Assembly: GCA_029962745.1 (NCBI GenBank)
Contig: CM057156.1
Span: 25,870,614 to 25,934,613, forward strand
Source: Echinometra lucunter
Taxonomy: Eukaryota; Echinodermata; Echinoidea; Camarodonta; Echinometridae
Length of the DNA stretch: 64,000 nucleotides
Reading direction: 5' to 3'
The notes below the pieces were generated by a model. The model ran no database searches. It saw nothing but the letters and a program-made list of their open reading frames with translations, and had not been told where the DNA came from. This document shows, in pieces, positions 37,801 to 48,270 of this stretch (its first letter is position 1; each line of letters starts with the position of its first letter). The translations under genes and the position numbers were made by a program.

Positions 37801-40800
37801 GGTCAAGAGGGACGCTCATTTCTATTTCCAAATAATTTTTATGCAAGACATTGAATTCATGGTAATATTTGGTATCTTTTGAAAGGATAATAGATTTTCA
37901 ACAACTTTTGTGTACAACTTATCCGTATAGAAATTACTGCTGAAGACTCTAAATACGGGCATTTGAAAAGCAAGCATTGTTCATGCTTTGGTAGCATTTG
38001 GGAACAAGCAAAACTCCTTGGCACCATAAGAGTTAATTGGATCGGATTCTGGGTGCACTTACACTTTAAAAACCCACCCCATGGTTAAACCTCTTTTGTG
38101 AATTCTGACCTAAGGATTCGAATCTAAGAGAACCCATCAAATTTGTTCCTATTGCCAAAAGTAGATGTAAACTCAAAGTGAAAACTTTCATAGAGAGTCT
38201 TCTTATATATCATCCTTGATCATTGGACCTTACTTGGAAAGAAAACATTTTATTCAGAGAAAGTAAATCCGTCACAAGATTGAATGATTTTTACTCTTAT
38301 CAATGGGTCAACAGTATTTCACTGCTAATTTTTTTGCAGGCACCTGTACAAGAATCAAGAGAGCATACCATTGGGTGCCTATGTAGAAAATCATTTCAGG
38401 CCACTGTCACATTACACAGAAAAGCATTCTGCCCTGGTAAGTACAAGGTTTTCTCAGGAATGAAGAGCGGTATAACGAGGTGGGAGGGGGCAATCATGTG
38501 GACCTAATTGAAGGGTGAAGAAGTAAAACAGAAGAGGGAAAGAGAGAGAAAAGGGAAGAGAGGGTAGGAAAGGGAACGTGAAAAGAAGAAGATCTAGGAC
38601 TCTCTCACACACACTTTCCTTGTAATCGGTGGCCTTGTTGATTCTTACATCATCCACCTACATGTACACTTTACATGTAGAGCAGTGCCCCCACCTCTAA
38701 ATTCAGTTCACCCAATTTTGATAGAAAATACATCATAGACAAATACATTGTATCTGTAAAAACCTTATCTGGTGAAATAAAGAAAGTCCAAATTAAAGCA
38801 AGGGCAAAAGCACTATAAGTTTTGTTAGTCAATACTTAATACCTATGTATCTTTTAGGTCTGTTCTATGAGAGTCCATACAAATCAACCTCAAAATCGTC
38901 AACATCACCGTAGAGTCGGTACAGTCTCAGATAATTCTAATAATTCTGATCATAGATGTTTTGTTTTGAATACTAAATATGTATGATTCATATCTTTCCA
39001 AGGAGAGTCCGTTCACATCAACCTCGAGACCGTCAACGGCACCAAGAAGTCTCTGCAGGCCCAGACGACGTTCCTGCAGAAGATTGACTATCGGGTCAAG
39101 GGTCGCACGCACACGGACTCCCAGCAGATCAATGCCCTTGACCTTGGTGTGGTGCCAAAGTCACAGCGTCAGTTTTCAGGAAATTACTACATTCAAGTTC
39201 CTTCCATTGCGCCCTCTATCAACTCCTGTAAAATCATCACTGTTGGTTATATCTTGCGTGTAAGTACCCTTATGCACGTAGGCACTCCATGTTCTTGATA
39301 TTATAACAATAAAAGAAGAGAGAAAATGTTTTGACAATGGCAGGAGAAAACATTAAAAAAAATTGATTGATTTGAAGAGAGATTAAAAAAGCCCAGTACT
39401 TGAACAAATTTACTATCTACATGTATAGATGGACAACAGATAAAAATGTTATTTATCTGTATTATTTTTGTTTATACCAAATTTTTATATTTGTTTGATT
39501 AGTATGTTGACTGGTGAAGTTTACCTGAGTCCTGAAGGAAATTATATGCCTGCAGGGTAGCAACCAGGGGGACTCCTTGACTTGAAGTCTTATCAGAGGG
39601 ACTTCAATAGTAAGCATTAATGCTTTACTGAGAGGTGCTGGCAAATTGACTGTGTTTTAAAGCTTGGACCTTTTTGATCATAAAGATCATTGCTCTACAT
39701 AATATACATGTACTGAACCATCAAGCCTCCTTTTCTGGTGTTTACCTCTACGAACTCCTTTGTTGTTTATAGGGGTTTCTTTCTTACATAATCATAGATT
39801 CAGAATAGCCTTTGAACAGGTACCTGGAAATATACTTTCATGACCACAATTTAACATATTACCTCTAATTGATTTCCCATTATTGATGGCATAGTCATAG
39901 CAATAGTTTGTGCTAGACATACAGGAAATCATGATTTAGCGTGAGATGTTTTATTCTTGTATCATGTGGAAAGGTTATTTGGAAGTTAACTGTTCATATT
40001 TTGTTTAAGTCAAAAGTTCAACATGCATTTTGACATATGACAACAGTGCCAAAAATTCACTGATAAAACAGGATATTAGAGTCGGTCTGTTTCAGGATCA
40101 CAGTAATTATTTCCTTGGGGTTTTTTTCGCTGTGGTAAAAAAAAACATTCCTAGAGGATAATTGCTTTTTTGTCATTTCTTTTTTACTCACTTATGATTG
40201 TTGGGAGCTTAATGACTGAGGCAACAATGACCCTGTTCAGGCACTTTTTTGAAGCGAACCATACTCTGCCAACGTATGCCGCACCAAAGCGTACAGTACC
40301 GTACCTGAGAGGTACATATTTGGTATTGGTTTGTGTTCAGATGCTTGTCGAGGCACAATAAAGTTTGCTTTGGCACACTCTAAGAGGTGGTCCACTGTGG
40401 GACACCTCTGGAGCTGCACGGTACAGGTACGGTTCACTTGAAGAGCATCCAGGCCCCTACTCTCCACAGTACGGTACGGTACGGCTTAAAAGAGTGCCTG
40501 AACAGGGCCAGTGATTAGATTTTCCTCATCATCTCCTTTCAAGTAATTTGGGTATGTTATTTCAGTTGATTTCATGAAAGAAATGATAATAAGATTAGCT
40601 AAACAAAATGAAGTGGCACAAACGACACATCCAGAAAGCAATAAGCACATTGTTGTTTCAGTATTTGCATTCTGGATACATCTTTTCATGCCAACCGATT
40701 TGTTACAGCTATTTCATGATGTCAATAATTGAAAGCTCTCTCTTTTATTTTCATTATGAATAACAAGTCTGTTGGTGAGAAATGATTAAGAGCTGATTTT

Positions 40801-43350
40801 ATCTCTTAGTAATTAGGCAAAACAAGTTTCATTTTCTTTTTTATTATTTTGGTTTTTGTTTTTACAGTTTGCAGTCTGGGTTCCTGGCACAAAAGAGAAA
40901 GTGACATTTGATTGCCCGATAGCTGTTGGCACAATCCCTTTCAGACAGGCTCCCCCAATCAACCATCATCCTAGCCCACCACTCCACCAACCTAGCCCAG
41001 GACCAGGGCCAGACATGGGAGGCTTCTCTGTGGATATGCCTCCCCTGATAGATTGGTCCTCAAGAGACTTTGGTCCTTCCTTGGACCTAGCACCCAATCC
41101 CTACCCATCCTGCGCACCACCAAAGTACCCCGGTGGCCCTCTACCAGAAGGGACCAGCTTACCAAGTGCACCCCCACTTCCGGAGTATGAATCTGGATCA
41201 GGGACATTCATCGCACCACCGAGGACCACTACCACACCCCTGCGGAATGCACCTGATCTCCCAGAGTTCCACAAGTCAGCCTCTGACGGCAGGATCAATG
41301 CAGCGTTCCGACCAGCAAGCTTTGATGAAGCTGGCATCCATTCTCGAGCTCCGCCCGTCGCCCCTAAGCCTGCATCACCGAGGACTAGTCGGTCTTCTCC
41401 TTCCACCCCTAATGGTAACCCACTGGTCCTACCCAAGGTTGGTTCAACACCAGTCAAACTCAAGCCAACTAGACAAGCTCCTAAAGTAACAAACGGCAAA
41501 AAGCAAGGCTCTCCTCCTCGTTCTCGTGAGCTACCCCCGCCAAACATCTCACCAAACCGTCATATCTTTCAAGAACAAGGGGAAGGTGGGTATACTTTCT
41601 AAGTTAGTGTTAACCCGTAGGCCACTGGGATCAGGTGGTCCCTTTATCAAGCCTACATGGGAATATCTGATTTCAGTAGTCAATGTGTTAATAAATCTTT
41701 ATTGTGACTGCATGATGATCACCAATGCAAAATAAAGATAAAGCTTATTTGTGGGAAAATGCTGCAAGGGAGATGCAAAATTCAAGCAGGAATGCATTTA
41801 CAATGGTAGAAAGTGCAATACCCATTGGCTCTTAACGAATATTAGACAGATTGTACCATTAATTCAATTCTTAACTGAGACTGATTCCAAAGGCTTATTC
41901 AGATATCCAGCATCAAACTCCCACATTTCTTTTTTTCTTTTTATGTGTGTTTTTCTATTGTGCAACTTAAAGGAGAGGTCTAGGCGATTTCTGTAAGCAT
42001 GGATCATAAAGAGAAAAAATTCAGCAGCTAGAAAATGTCTTACTTTACACGACATACCCTAGGATTACCAAGTAATCAACAATTAACTTGTATAAACAGT
42101 AGTTCTAGTACAAGCCCATTTTCATCCACAATACAGTTTGCACCCGGGCCCAGTGACGTAACTGATGCACCGCAGGTAGGCCAGGCAATGCAAGCGATAT
42201 ATGTGTATGACATTCCGGCTCGAAGTGGTCTTCACACACTTTCTTTAACTTCGAAAATTTCTAAGTTTTGAAGTCGAATTTGTCCGTTCTAATATCATTA
42301 ATTCATCAGGCACACTTCTCCATGTCTGTCAGGGGATTCGGGATTGCAAAAAACTTCTCTTTGGAACAGAACTGGTGTGATTTGTATACCAAGAAGCTAG
42401 ACATATCGCCATTTTGCATAGAGAATGTGCAGAGAATAAGTGCGCATGCGCAGTGCAAATACATCGCCTACGTCACACGACCAATGACCATATTTGGGTT
42501 TCGGTGGGAAATTCAATTATTTGGAGTAAAAAAGCCAACACTTAATCGGTATTTAAAAATCACAGAAATCACTTTGATAAATGAAAGTAGCAATATCTGT
42601 TAGCGTGAATTTTAAGCTTTATAGTGTAATTTTAATGAAATCGTCTGGACTTCTCCTTTAATGGCATGAATTAATGAGATGCACATTAACCTGTCAATAG
42701 TAGTTCATGCTCATATAAAAGAGAATTTTGCAAAAAGCTGTGCAGGCAAATTGGCGCTGTCATACTTTGCACTTGCTTTATAAGATTTTGATTTTTCAGT
42801 CACCCCCTTCCCCCCCCCCCAAAAAAAAGGGGGGGGGGGTGCCCCTTCAGATGTGAACAAGCCATTGGGCAAAGGGTGTGTTTATTTGTTTGGTACATGA
42901 CCAATAACAGTTGAATATGAATTCAATTCTCTTTGCACTATTTTCTTTAGCTTTCTCAGACTGTGTTCATACATACATGTATCTGTATGCGGAGTGCATT
43001 CTTCCACATTCCAAGAAATATACATGTAATCCCACCTTTTTCTGAATTACACTGTTTATACCGGTATCTGTGTTTAAATGTTAAATCATTCATTCATATA
43101 ATAATCCTATTGCTTCTTTTCACTAACTCTTTCTTCCCTAGATTGTGCACATGCCTATGCTGAATGCATCTTTCCATCATCATCAGATCAGCCGGATGGG
43201 GGAAGAGGGAGAGGAGGAGGAGGAGGAGGGGGAGGAGGAAGGATAGAAGAGTATGATGACGATGTGGAAGACCAAGATCCTGATACCTACTCCTATGTAC
43301 CAATCTATGCCTATTCCATGCCAAATATTCAAGCCAATGGCGATGTTTGA
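20819..43350 (+). CDS. Alpha-arrestin (ARRDC/TXNIP family), complete eight-exon gene
   Basis: Coding exons are 20819-20968, 28905-29004, 35454-35520, 37216-37366, 38340-38436, 39003-39259, 40868-41585 and 43142-43350: 1749 nt, 582 residues plus TGA, with every GT-AG junction in phase. Residues about 5-150 form the arrestin N domain (LRGHAK, LPTSFESRHARIRYW, FTVIEHVDVN). About 157-300 form the arrestin C domain (CLCRK, HRKAFCPG-ESVHI, VGTIPF). The tail is proline-rich with one PPKY (358-361), a WW-domain ligand motif, and a related PPLPEY. Alpha-arrestins are cytosolic and membrane adaptors that recruit NEDD4-type ubiquitin ligases to receptors and transporters. The C-terminus has a poly-Gly tract and an acidic segment. 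The member (ARRDC2/3/4-like) cannot be fixed. Introns 3-6 hold AT-rich sequence and poly(G) runs. Confidence 0.95.
21022..21261. mobile_element. Hairpin MITE flanked by TA
   Basis: Arms of about 60 bases (21022-21080 and 21200-21261) are inverted copies with a few small gaps. The ends are CTGGGTGTT and AACACCCAG, with TA on both sides (21020-21021 and 21262-21263). This is mariner-type in target. It would form a long hairpin in the pre-mRNA just after exon 1. Confidence 0.8.
21720..22050 (-). mobile_element. LINE 3' tail
   Basis: On the minus strand the segment ends AATAAACCATGAATTGAATT with four AATTG-type repeats (plus-strand 21743-21720), the same style of tail as at 4785 and 5845. The rest is AT-rich with no ORF. 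Confidence 0.4.
22160..22540 (-). mobile_element. LINE 3' tail
   Basis: On the minus strand it ends GTGGAAATAAATGAATCTAA with repeated AATCTA words (plus-strand 22165-22190). This resembles a non-LTR 3' end. A 12-base poly(G) with one A lies inside near 22388. The left limit is not defined. Confidence 0.35.
22991..23722 (+). mobile_element. Tandem-unit element, family 1 copy 2 (Helentron-like)
   Basis: Same terminal hairpin (AGCCTCTGCCCACCG..., CAGAGGC), short GTCC run, tandem units and 3' module as the copy at 17711, including GGCGGAGGC and the same 20-base palindrome (23694-23713). It ends in a T run after GATTCATCT. It lies in alpha-arrestin intron 1 and carries five exact AGGTCAAAGGTCA words, some overlapping. 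Confidence 0.75.
28345..28383. repeat. (GA)n microsatellite
   Basis: About 19 uninterrupted GA units in intron 1. Shorter GA tracts occur at 24840-24854, 31832-31864 and 36757-36774. Confidence 0.9.
28905..29004 (+). CDS. Alpha-arrestin exon 2
   Basis: The acceptor is TTTTTTTTACAG. The exon has 33 codons plus one base (phase 1 exit) before GTAAGA. It encodes VTKNGNLLKPGEQDKTKLGQ and then AVNEYLNTKLQLT. This is the variable loop of the arrestin N domain, shorter than in vertebrate ARRDC3, followed by the strand that vertebrates write as a YFNHKDILIG-like segment. Confidence 0.9.
29492..29898 (-). mobile_element. TTAA-flanked MITE, copy 2
   Basis: Reverse-orientation copy of the element at 10091, with both terminal TTAA present (29488-29491 and 29899-29902) and ends CCCATTCGTGACAG and CTGTCACGAATGGG. 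About 407 bp, non-coding. Confidence 0.9.
30136..30282. mobile_element. hAT-like MITE, 147 bp
   Basis: Ends CAGTGATGGAGTCAAGGC and GCCTCGACTCCATCCCTG, flanked by the perfect 8-bp duplication CCTGTAAC (30128-30135 and 30283-30290). The interior is GC-rich with repeated GGCC-type words. Confidence 0.85.
34935..35342 (+). mobile_element. TTAA-flanked MITE, copy 3
   Basis: Plus-orientation copy with TTAA on both sides (34931-34934 and 35343-35346). Its ends carry one matching change in each arm (CCCATTCATGACAG and CTGTCATGAATGGG), so they remain complementary. It ends 111 bases before exon 3. Confidence 0.9.
35454..35520 (+). CDS. Alpha-arrestin exon 3
   Basis: A short exon of 67 nt. The acceptor is CCTTTTCTTGCAG; two bases complete codon 84 (GTG), 21 codons follow, and two bases are left before GTAAGA. 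It encodes GPSTTLPAGQSRLPFSFLLPE, the arrestin-fold strand equivalent to HSGRHEYAFSFELP in vertebrates. It was found by requiring a phase-matched exon between exons 2 and 4. Confidence 0.92.
37216..37366 (+). CDS. Alpha-arrestin exon 4
   Basis: The acceptor is CACCATACAG. One base completes codon 106, then 50 codons end at CTATTG before GTAGGT (phase 0). It encodes LPTSFESRHARIRYWLEAVI and then FTVIEHVDVNQPDLL. This is the most conserved part of the arrestin N domain; the SFE-R-RYW and FTV-IE-VDVN patterns are family signatures. Confidence 0.95.
38340..38436 (+). CDS. Alpha-arrestin exon 5
   Basis: The acceptor is TTTTTTTGCAG. It has 32 codons plus one base before GTAAGT. It encodes APVQESREHTIGCLCRKSFQ, ATVTLHRKAFCP, the start of the arrestin C domain. 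It parallels the KTLCCWFCTSGPISL and ERKGYTPGE region of ARRDC3. Confidence 0.95.
38869..38930 (+). pseudogene. Decayed partial duplicate of exon 6
   Basis: 62 bases align without gaps to the first 62 bases of exon 6 (39003-39064) at about 73% identity by hand count. In the matching frame they read ESIQINLKIVNITVESVQSQ beside ESVHINLETVNGTKKSLQAQ. The frame is preceded by TGA where exon 6 has its AAG-GA acceptor junction, and a TTTTAG acceptor 17 bases upstream enters the wrong frame. It is therefore read as an exon relic rather than a usable alternative exon. Confidence 0.7.
39003..39259 (+). CDS. Alpha-arrestin exon 6
   Basis: The acceptor is TCTTTCCAAG. Two bases complete Gly189, then 85 codons end at TTGCGT before GTAAGT (phase 0). 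This is the core of the arrestin C domain: ESVHINLETVNGTKKSL, FLQKIDYRVKGRTHTDSQQ and IQVPSIAPSINSCKIITVGY. The last phrase matches IPPVSPSI-C-II-V-Y of vertebrate members. Confidence 0.95.
40231..40507. mobile_element. TIR MITE in alpha-arrestin intron 6
   Basis: 277 bp. CCCTGTTCAGGCACTTTTTT at the left is inverted at the right as AAAAGAGTGCCTGAACAGGG. The interior has repeated TACGGTAC-like words. No clean target duplication could be read, so the superfamily is open. Confidence 0.7.
40868..41585 (+). CDS. Alpha-arrestin exon 7 (end of C domain and proline-rich tail)
   Basis: The acceptor is TTTTTACAG. It has 239 codons plus one base before GTGGGT. It opens with FAVWVPGTKEKVTFDCPIAV, GTIPF, which closes the arrestin C domain. 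About 210 residues rich in Pro and Ser follow, with PPKY at protein positions 358-361 and PLPEY at 377-381. The tail is predicted to be disordered. It is much longer than in vertebrate ARRDC3, which may reflect lineage-specific expansion. Confidence 0.93.
41967..42661. mobile_element. TTAA MITE in alpha-arrestin intron 7
   Basis: 695 bp with about 25-bp inverted ends: TTAAAGGAGAGGTCTAGGCG at 41967 and its near complement at 42642-42661 (CGTCTGGACTTCTCCTTTAA). The inner bases (ATTTC/GAAAT) also pair. Non-coding. Confidence 0.75.
43142..43350 (+). CDS. Alpha-arrestin exon 8 (C-terminus and stop)
   Basis: The acceptor is TTCTTCCCTAG. Two bases complete Asp514, then 68 codons and TGA at 43348-43350. 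It encodes CAHAYAECIF, a Gly/Arg run built from a (GGA)n microsatellite (43197-43245), an acidic stretch EEYDDDVEDQDPD, then TYSYVPIYAYSMPNIQANGD and a final V. The phase fits exon 7 exactly. Confidence 0.93.
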
Positions 43351-45116
43351 TGGGCTTTTTAGCTATGAAAGTGTTTTTAGCACCCCCCCCCCCCAACAGC
43401 CTGAACCCCAAAGTACTGTAAACAAACTGGCAAACCTAGAAAACATCTCCAGAAAGGTTCTCAGATGTATCTCACAATCCGTCAGATAGGATGTTAAATT
43501 GATGTCCAGCATGTTTGAAAACTATTCCCATTTGACTAATAATGATGATGATAACAACTGTATGCTCAACTCATCCTCTTCAATTTTATGGAGAAAATCT
43601 ATGGGATGTTCCACCAATCTGAGAAAATCTCTGCTGGAGGCTAATTGGAATGACTCAGTTAGATTGGGCTTCCAGCACTGATTATTTTGCACTGAGAGCA
43701 AGTCCAGCTCTCGGCTATTCAGTGTTGTCTGGGTGGGACCAGCTAGAGAAAATGGTTAAGTTATTGTTATTAAATTGAAAAGAAGTTTGGTACTTCAGAT
43801 TTCAGGAATAGCATTTCTATTTATATTGTCTGATTTCAGCTTTCTGTTAATTCTTGCTCTACACATGTGTACTCTGGTGAGTGCAAGTCCAAAAGCTTTA
43901 CTATGTCTGTTTTTTGATATTCTCTGATTAGTATGATCAGTTCTAAGGAAGGGTCTTTAACATATTCTCAATTGCACAGGTCACAAGGTACAGTTTCTCA
44001 TCTTTGTATGGCACAGGGTATATTTTACTCATGGCTGAATGCTTCTTTTGCTTCATATATGATGGGCTATAGATGATCATCCAGTAGATTGTGGGAGGTT
44101 GTATCTTTATGGTTTATGTGGTATATGACCGGCCAGATTTCAAACTACTCTAAGCACTCTTGTATCTAGATTTGAAGTGAGTTCCCCTGCACACCCACAC
44201 ACACACCCACACACACATGCACACGCTCATGCATGAGTTTTTATTTGATAATGAAATACATGTAGATAGGTTTTAGGGTGCTTTAAGTAGAGGTCTTGTG
44301 ATACAGTGGATAGGTCTATATACTGTTAACCACAAGGTATAGGGGTTTTGAATTCTTGCCACAGCACTAATGTCCTTAATTTGGCAAGACTTGAATCTAC
44401 ATTTGCCACACTCGACCCAGGTGTAGTCATGGTAGGAATTAGTCCTTGAATGCATGTAGCACTGTGGTTGCTCAAGCCCAAGCTGGGATGATAATATCCA
44501 AATTCCAAAGCTATATCATAATGTGAAATGTGCTATACAAGAATGGCATATTAAAAGTATTAGAAAGACTCAGTGTTGCCAGAGTCTTTGAATAGTAGTT
44601 CTAAATTTCTGTATTTTGAATTAAAAAGCAAATAAATTGTTAGTGTGTTTTTGACTGTATAGAAGCCCCAGCTAGAAGGGTGCCACGGAAATAAAGTTTT
44701 GCAACAATACTTTGATAATATGAGCCTTTGAACAGTGTGTGCAAATTTTAGTTAGTTCAGGAGTGTAATGAAATTGATATGATATCAAGCATTTATATTT
44801 CTCTTCTTCTACTCCTATCAAATCTTAAAATCTATTAATCATATTGTTGTAATATGGTTGAATCAATTTTTATAGTGTAGTAACATTTCTGTTGCAAGTG
44901 TGTGTACTTAGACTTTCATACAAATTTTTATATGAATGAAATATTGCTATGTTATGTTTATGTTTCTGTGACTGCTCACTGTTCTAAAGGTTGTTGATAG
45001 TTCTAATATTATCTGTTATCTATGAAACTCAACAGTTTATCCAACATCAGTACTAACATCTGAAAGCATACTTCGTAAAGAATCAAAGATATATGTTCAT
45101 AGTTGTAAAGAATAAA
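43351..45116 (+). other. Probable 3' UTR and downstream of the alpha-arrestin gene
   Basis: Starts with poly(C) at 43383 and contains a plus-strand SINE and a CA-rich stretch (44188-44226). AATAAA occurs at 44631-44636, 44690-44695 and 45111-45116. Any of these could be the polyadenylation signal; the sequence alone does not say which. Confidence 0.4.
44280..44565 (+). mobile_element. tRNA-derived SINE, same family as 2630-2935
   Basis: Head GTCTTGTGATACAGTGGATA and a degenerate B-box GTTTTGAATTC. The 3' end TATATCATAATGTGAAATG, GCTATACAAGAATGG matches the tail of the minus-strand SINE at 2630-2935. It is more diverged, so probably an older insertion. Confidence 0.65.
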
Positions 45117-45332
45117 AGATGTATGTTTTATCGTAAGTTTTTCTATATTTCATTAAGAATTGAACCTATACAATACTTAAATCGTGATTCTCATATAAGT
45201 AATTGTGTTATATGCATTTTTATAATTAGCTTCTTCATTGTAACATAGCTGTTACTGAGCTGTATTCAAGTTAAATCATACATTTGGATGCTTATAGTAT
45301 TGCCTTTATACACATGTAATCGCATAATCATG

Positions 45333-45820
45333 TTAAAGGGTAAGTCCACTCTAGAAGTTTCACTGTTTCAAAAAAAGGAGATGAATTTGAACAGCATTTT
45401 AAAAAAAAAATGAGCAAAATCGGGCAAACAATAAGAAAATTACACTCATTTACATTTACACACTTTTACACTTTTACATTTACACACTCATTACACATTT
45501 TCTAACCCCCATAATCAATGTATGTTCAGAAGAATTGCTTTTTACATAACATACTTTGACTATGGGGTAAGAAAATGTGTAACTTCTGAGAAAATTGAGA
45601 AAATGTGAAATTTCATGTACAAAGTGAATGGAGACCTGCTCGCATATGATGTCATCAGTGTTGCCAATTTGCAGAGCCGAGAGTAATTTACTAGAAAATG
45701 TAAATGAGTGTAATTTTCTTATTGTTTGACCGATTTTCCTCATTTCTTTTTTAAAATGTTGTTCAAAGTTATCTCCTTTTATTGAAACAGTGAAACTTCT
45801 AGGGTGGACTTTGCCTTTAA
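45333..45820. mobile_element. Foldback TTAA element
   Basis: 488 bp with inverted arms of about 115 bases (45333-45450 and 45700-45820). It starts TTAAAGGGTAAGTCCACTCT and ends AGGGTGGACTTTGCCTTTAA. The arms keep about 85-90% complementarity by eye, so it could form a long hairpin. Non-coding. Confidence 0.8.
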
Positions 45821-46738
45821 GTTGAAAAAGAGAGTTTCAGTGGGTAGTACAATTTTATGATTGATAATCTCTGAAATGATCAACAGGCATTTTTTTTTTT
45901 ACTTTCAGTTTAGTAAACGTGTAGAAATTTCTTATTTTTTATATTTTTAAAATGGTTAATGAAATGTACACAGAGTGCAATGCAGATTTTTATAGGAATT
46001 GGAATCATTTATTTTTATGAATTTTTTTCTTTGAAGCCGTTCATGAAATTATAACTATTTTTCCATAGAAGTGCATGTATGTTCTTTTGCTCAAAAGATC
46101 TGTATAGACCAATCCCATCTCCTATTTATGTATTTGGCCATCTATCAGTGACGCGATAGCTGCGGTGTGATAGCGCACTGACCGCGATTGGCTCTGTGTA
46201 CAAAATCAGTGAAAAATGTAAGATATGCCCTTTATTCTGAATCAATAAATAAAGTATGGATACATGCGTAGATGACATAAGACAATGGCCATATCTGACA
46301 GATGAAGGTATGATGTATTTTTGTACTTTCGTTACTTTTTTCCCCTTAATTTTGTCAGTAAAAGTTTGTTGATGACCAAGAATCGCTGTGTAGGGAGTAC
46401 GGCTTCTCACACTTACAGGCTTAATGAGCCAACGGCGAGTGAATTTTGCACTCAGTTAGCTTCCAATTTTTAAGCTTTCTCTAATTGTTGTGGCATTTGA
46501 GCACCGCACAGCTGCGACTTGAACTTCCCTGATTATTCCTCATTGCAACATTAAAAGAAATCTGCATATGTTGGTCCAAAATAGAAAAAATCGAACAAAT
46601 GTACATAACATGCTGTTGACTTACGTACTGTAAAAGTTGGGTACACACCGCAGTATGGCGACCAGTCCGCTGCCCCTTTGCGTTGTGGAATTGGTCTGTA
46701 TGGTTTGCTGAAAATGGCGTTTAACATTGGATATTTTT

Positions 46739-48270
46739 GTCTCGCCCACCGGAGGTGAAGGCGAGACTAAGGGATCCAAATGTCGTCCGTCCGTCGTCCG
46801 TCCGTCGTCCGTCCGTCGTCCGTCCGTCGTCCGTCCGTCCGTCCGTCACAAACGTTATGAAAGATAACTTGGCAACCGTGACTCACTTTTCAACCAAACT
46901 TGGGTTGTAGATGCACTAAGGGGACCTGCATGTTATGGTCCAGTCAGAGGTCACATGGTAAGGTCAAAGGTCATTTCAGGTCAAACGTTAAAGTTTACGT
47001 GCAAGACTCTCTTATGACACAAAACTCTGCAACCGTGACTCACTTTTCAACCAAACTTGGGTTGTAGATGCCCTAAGCGGACCTGCATGTTATGCTCTAG
47101 TCAGAGGTCACATGGTAAGGTCAAAGGTCATTTTAGGTCAAACGTTAAAATTTACGTGCAAGACTCTCTTATGACACAAAACTCTGCAACTGTGTGACAC
47201 TGTTCAATCAAACTTGGGTTGTAGATGCACTAAGGGGACCTGCATCTTATTGTCCAGTCAGAGGTCACATGGTAAGGTCAAAGGTCATTTCAGGTCAAAT
47301 GTTAAAGTTGACGTGCAAGACTCTCTTATCACACATAACTTTGCAACCGTGACTCACTTTTCAACCAAACTTGGGTTGTAGATGCACTGAGGGGACCTGC
47401 ATGTTATGGTCCAGTCAGAGGTCACATGGTAAGGTCAAAGGTCATTTCAGGTCAAACGTTGAAGTTTACGTGCAAGACTCTCTTATGACTCAAAACTCTG
47501 CAACCGTGTGACACTTATCTATCAAACTTGGGTTGTCGATGCACTAAGGGGACCTGCATGTTATGGTCCAGTCATAGGTCACATGGTAAGGTCAAAGGTC
47601 ATTTCAGGTCAAACATTAAAGTTTACGTGCAAGACTCTCTTATGACACAAAACTCTGCAACCGTGTGACACTTATCTATCAAACTTGGGTTGTAGATGCA
47701 CTAAGGGGACCTGCATGTTATGGTCCAGTCAGAGGTCACATGGTCAGGTCAAAGGTCATTACAGGTCAAACGTTGAACGGTTAAAGTTTACGTGCAAGAC
47801 TCTCTTATGACACAAAACTTTGCAACCGTGTCACACTTTTCAGTCAAACTTGGGTTGCAGATCACTAAGGGGAAGTGCATGTTATCATTCTGTTGGACTT
47901 CACATGATAAGGTGAAAGGTCATTGGAGGTCATATGTTACAGATGTTTTCAAATTCTTGAATTTGCTTTTCCTCTGTCATTTCTTGTATTTCAAACGTTA
48001 AAGTTTACCTGCAAGACTCTCTTATGACGCATAACTTGGCACATGTTGCTGCAATAGCAACCAAATTTAGGTGATAGATGCACTAGGGGTACATTCATGC
48101 TATTGTGCTGTCAGGTCACATGGTAAGGTGAAAGGTCATTTTAGGTCAAACTTTACGACCTGCAAGACTTTCTTGTGACATCAAACTTGGTTAGGGCAAG
48201 GGATGTACTTGGGGAAACTTTCGTGTTATTTAGCCACGGGTGGGCGAGACACAATCTTCCTATTGGCTTG
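46739..48270 (+). mobile_element. Tandem-unit element, family 2 (Helentron-like)
   Basis: The 5' hairpin is GTCTCGCCCACCGGAGGTGA ending GCGAGAC (46739-46767). A GTCGTCCGTCC microsatellite follows, then about eight units of roughly 155-160 bp (CAACCGTGACTCACTTTTCA, CAAACTTGGGTTGTAGATG, AGGTCACATGGTAAGG). The last units are degenerate. Near the end GGGTGGGCGAGAC (48238-48250) repeats the terminal word, and the element stops about CTTG at 48267-48270, before TTTT. Six exact AGGTCAAAGGTCA words are present. Confidence 0.75.

Noticed and set aside
40170..40467. Open frames around 40.2-40.5 kb
   Set aside because: They lie inside a TIR MITE in intron 6.
41101..41547. 148-codon minus-strand frame over exon 7
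   Set aside because: Antisense shadow of the GC-rich proline-coding exon, which is supported by splicing phase and family similarity.
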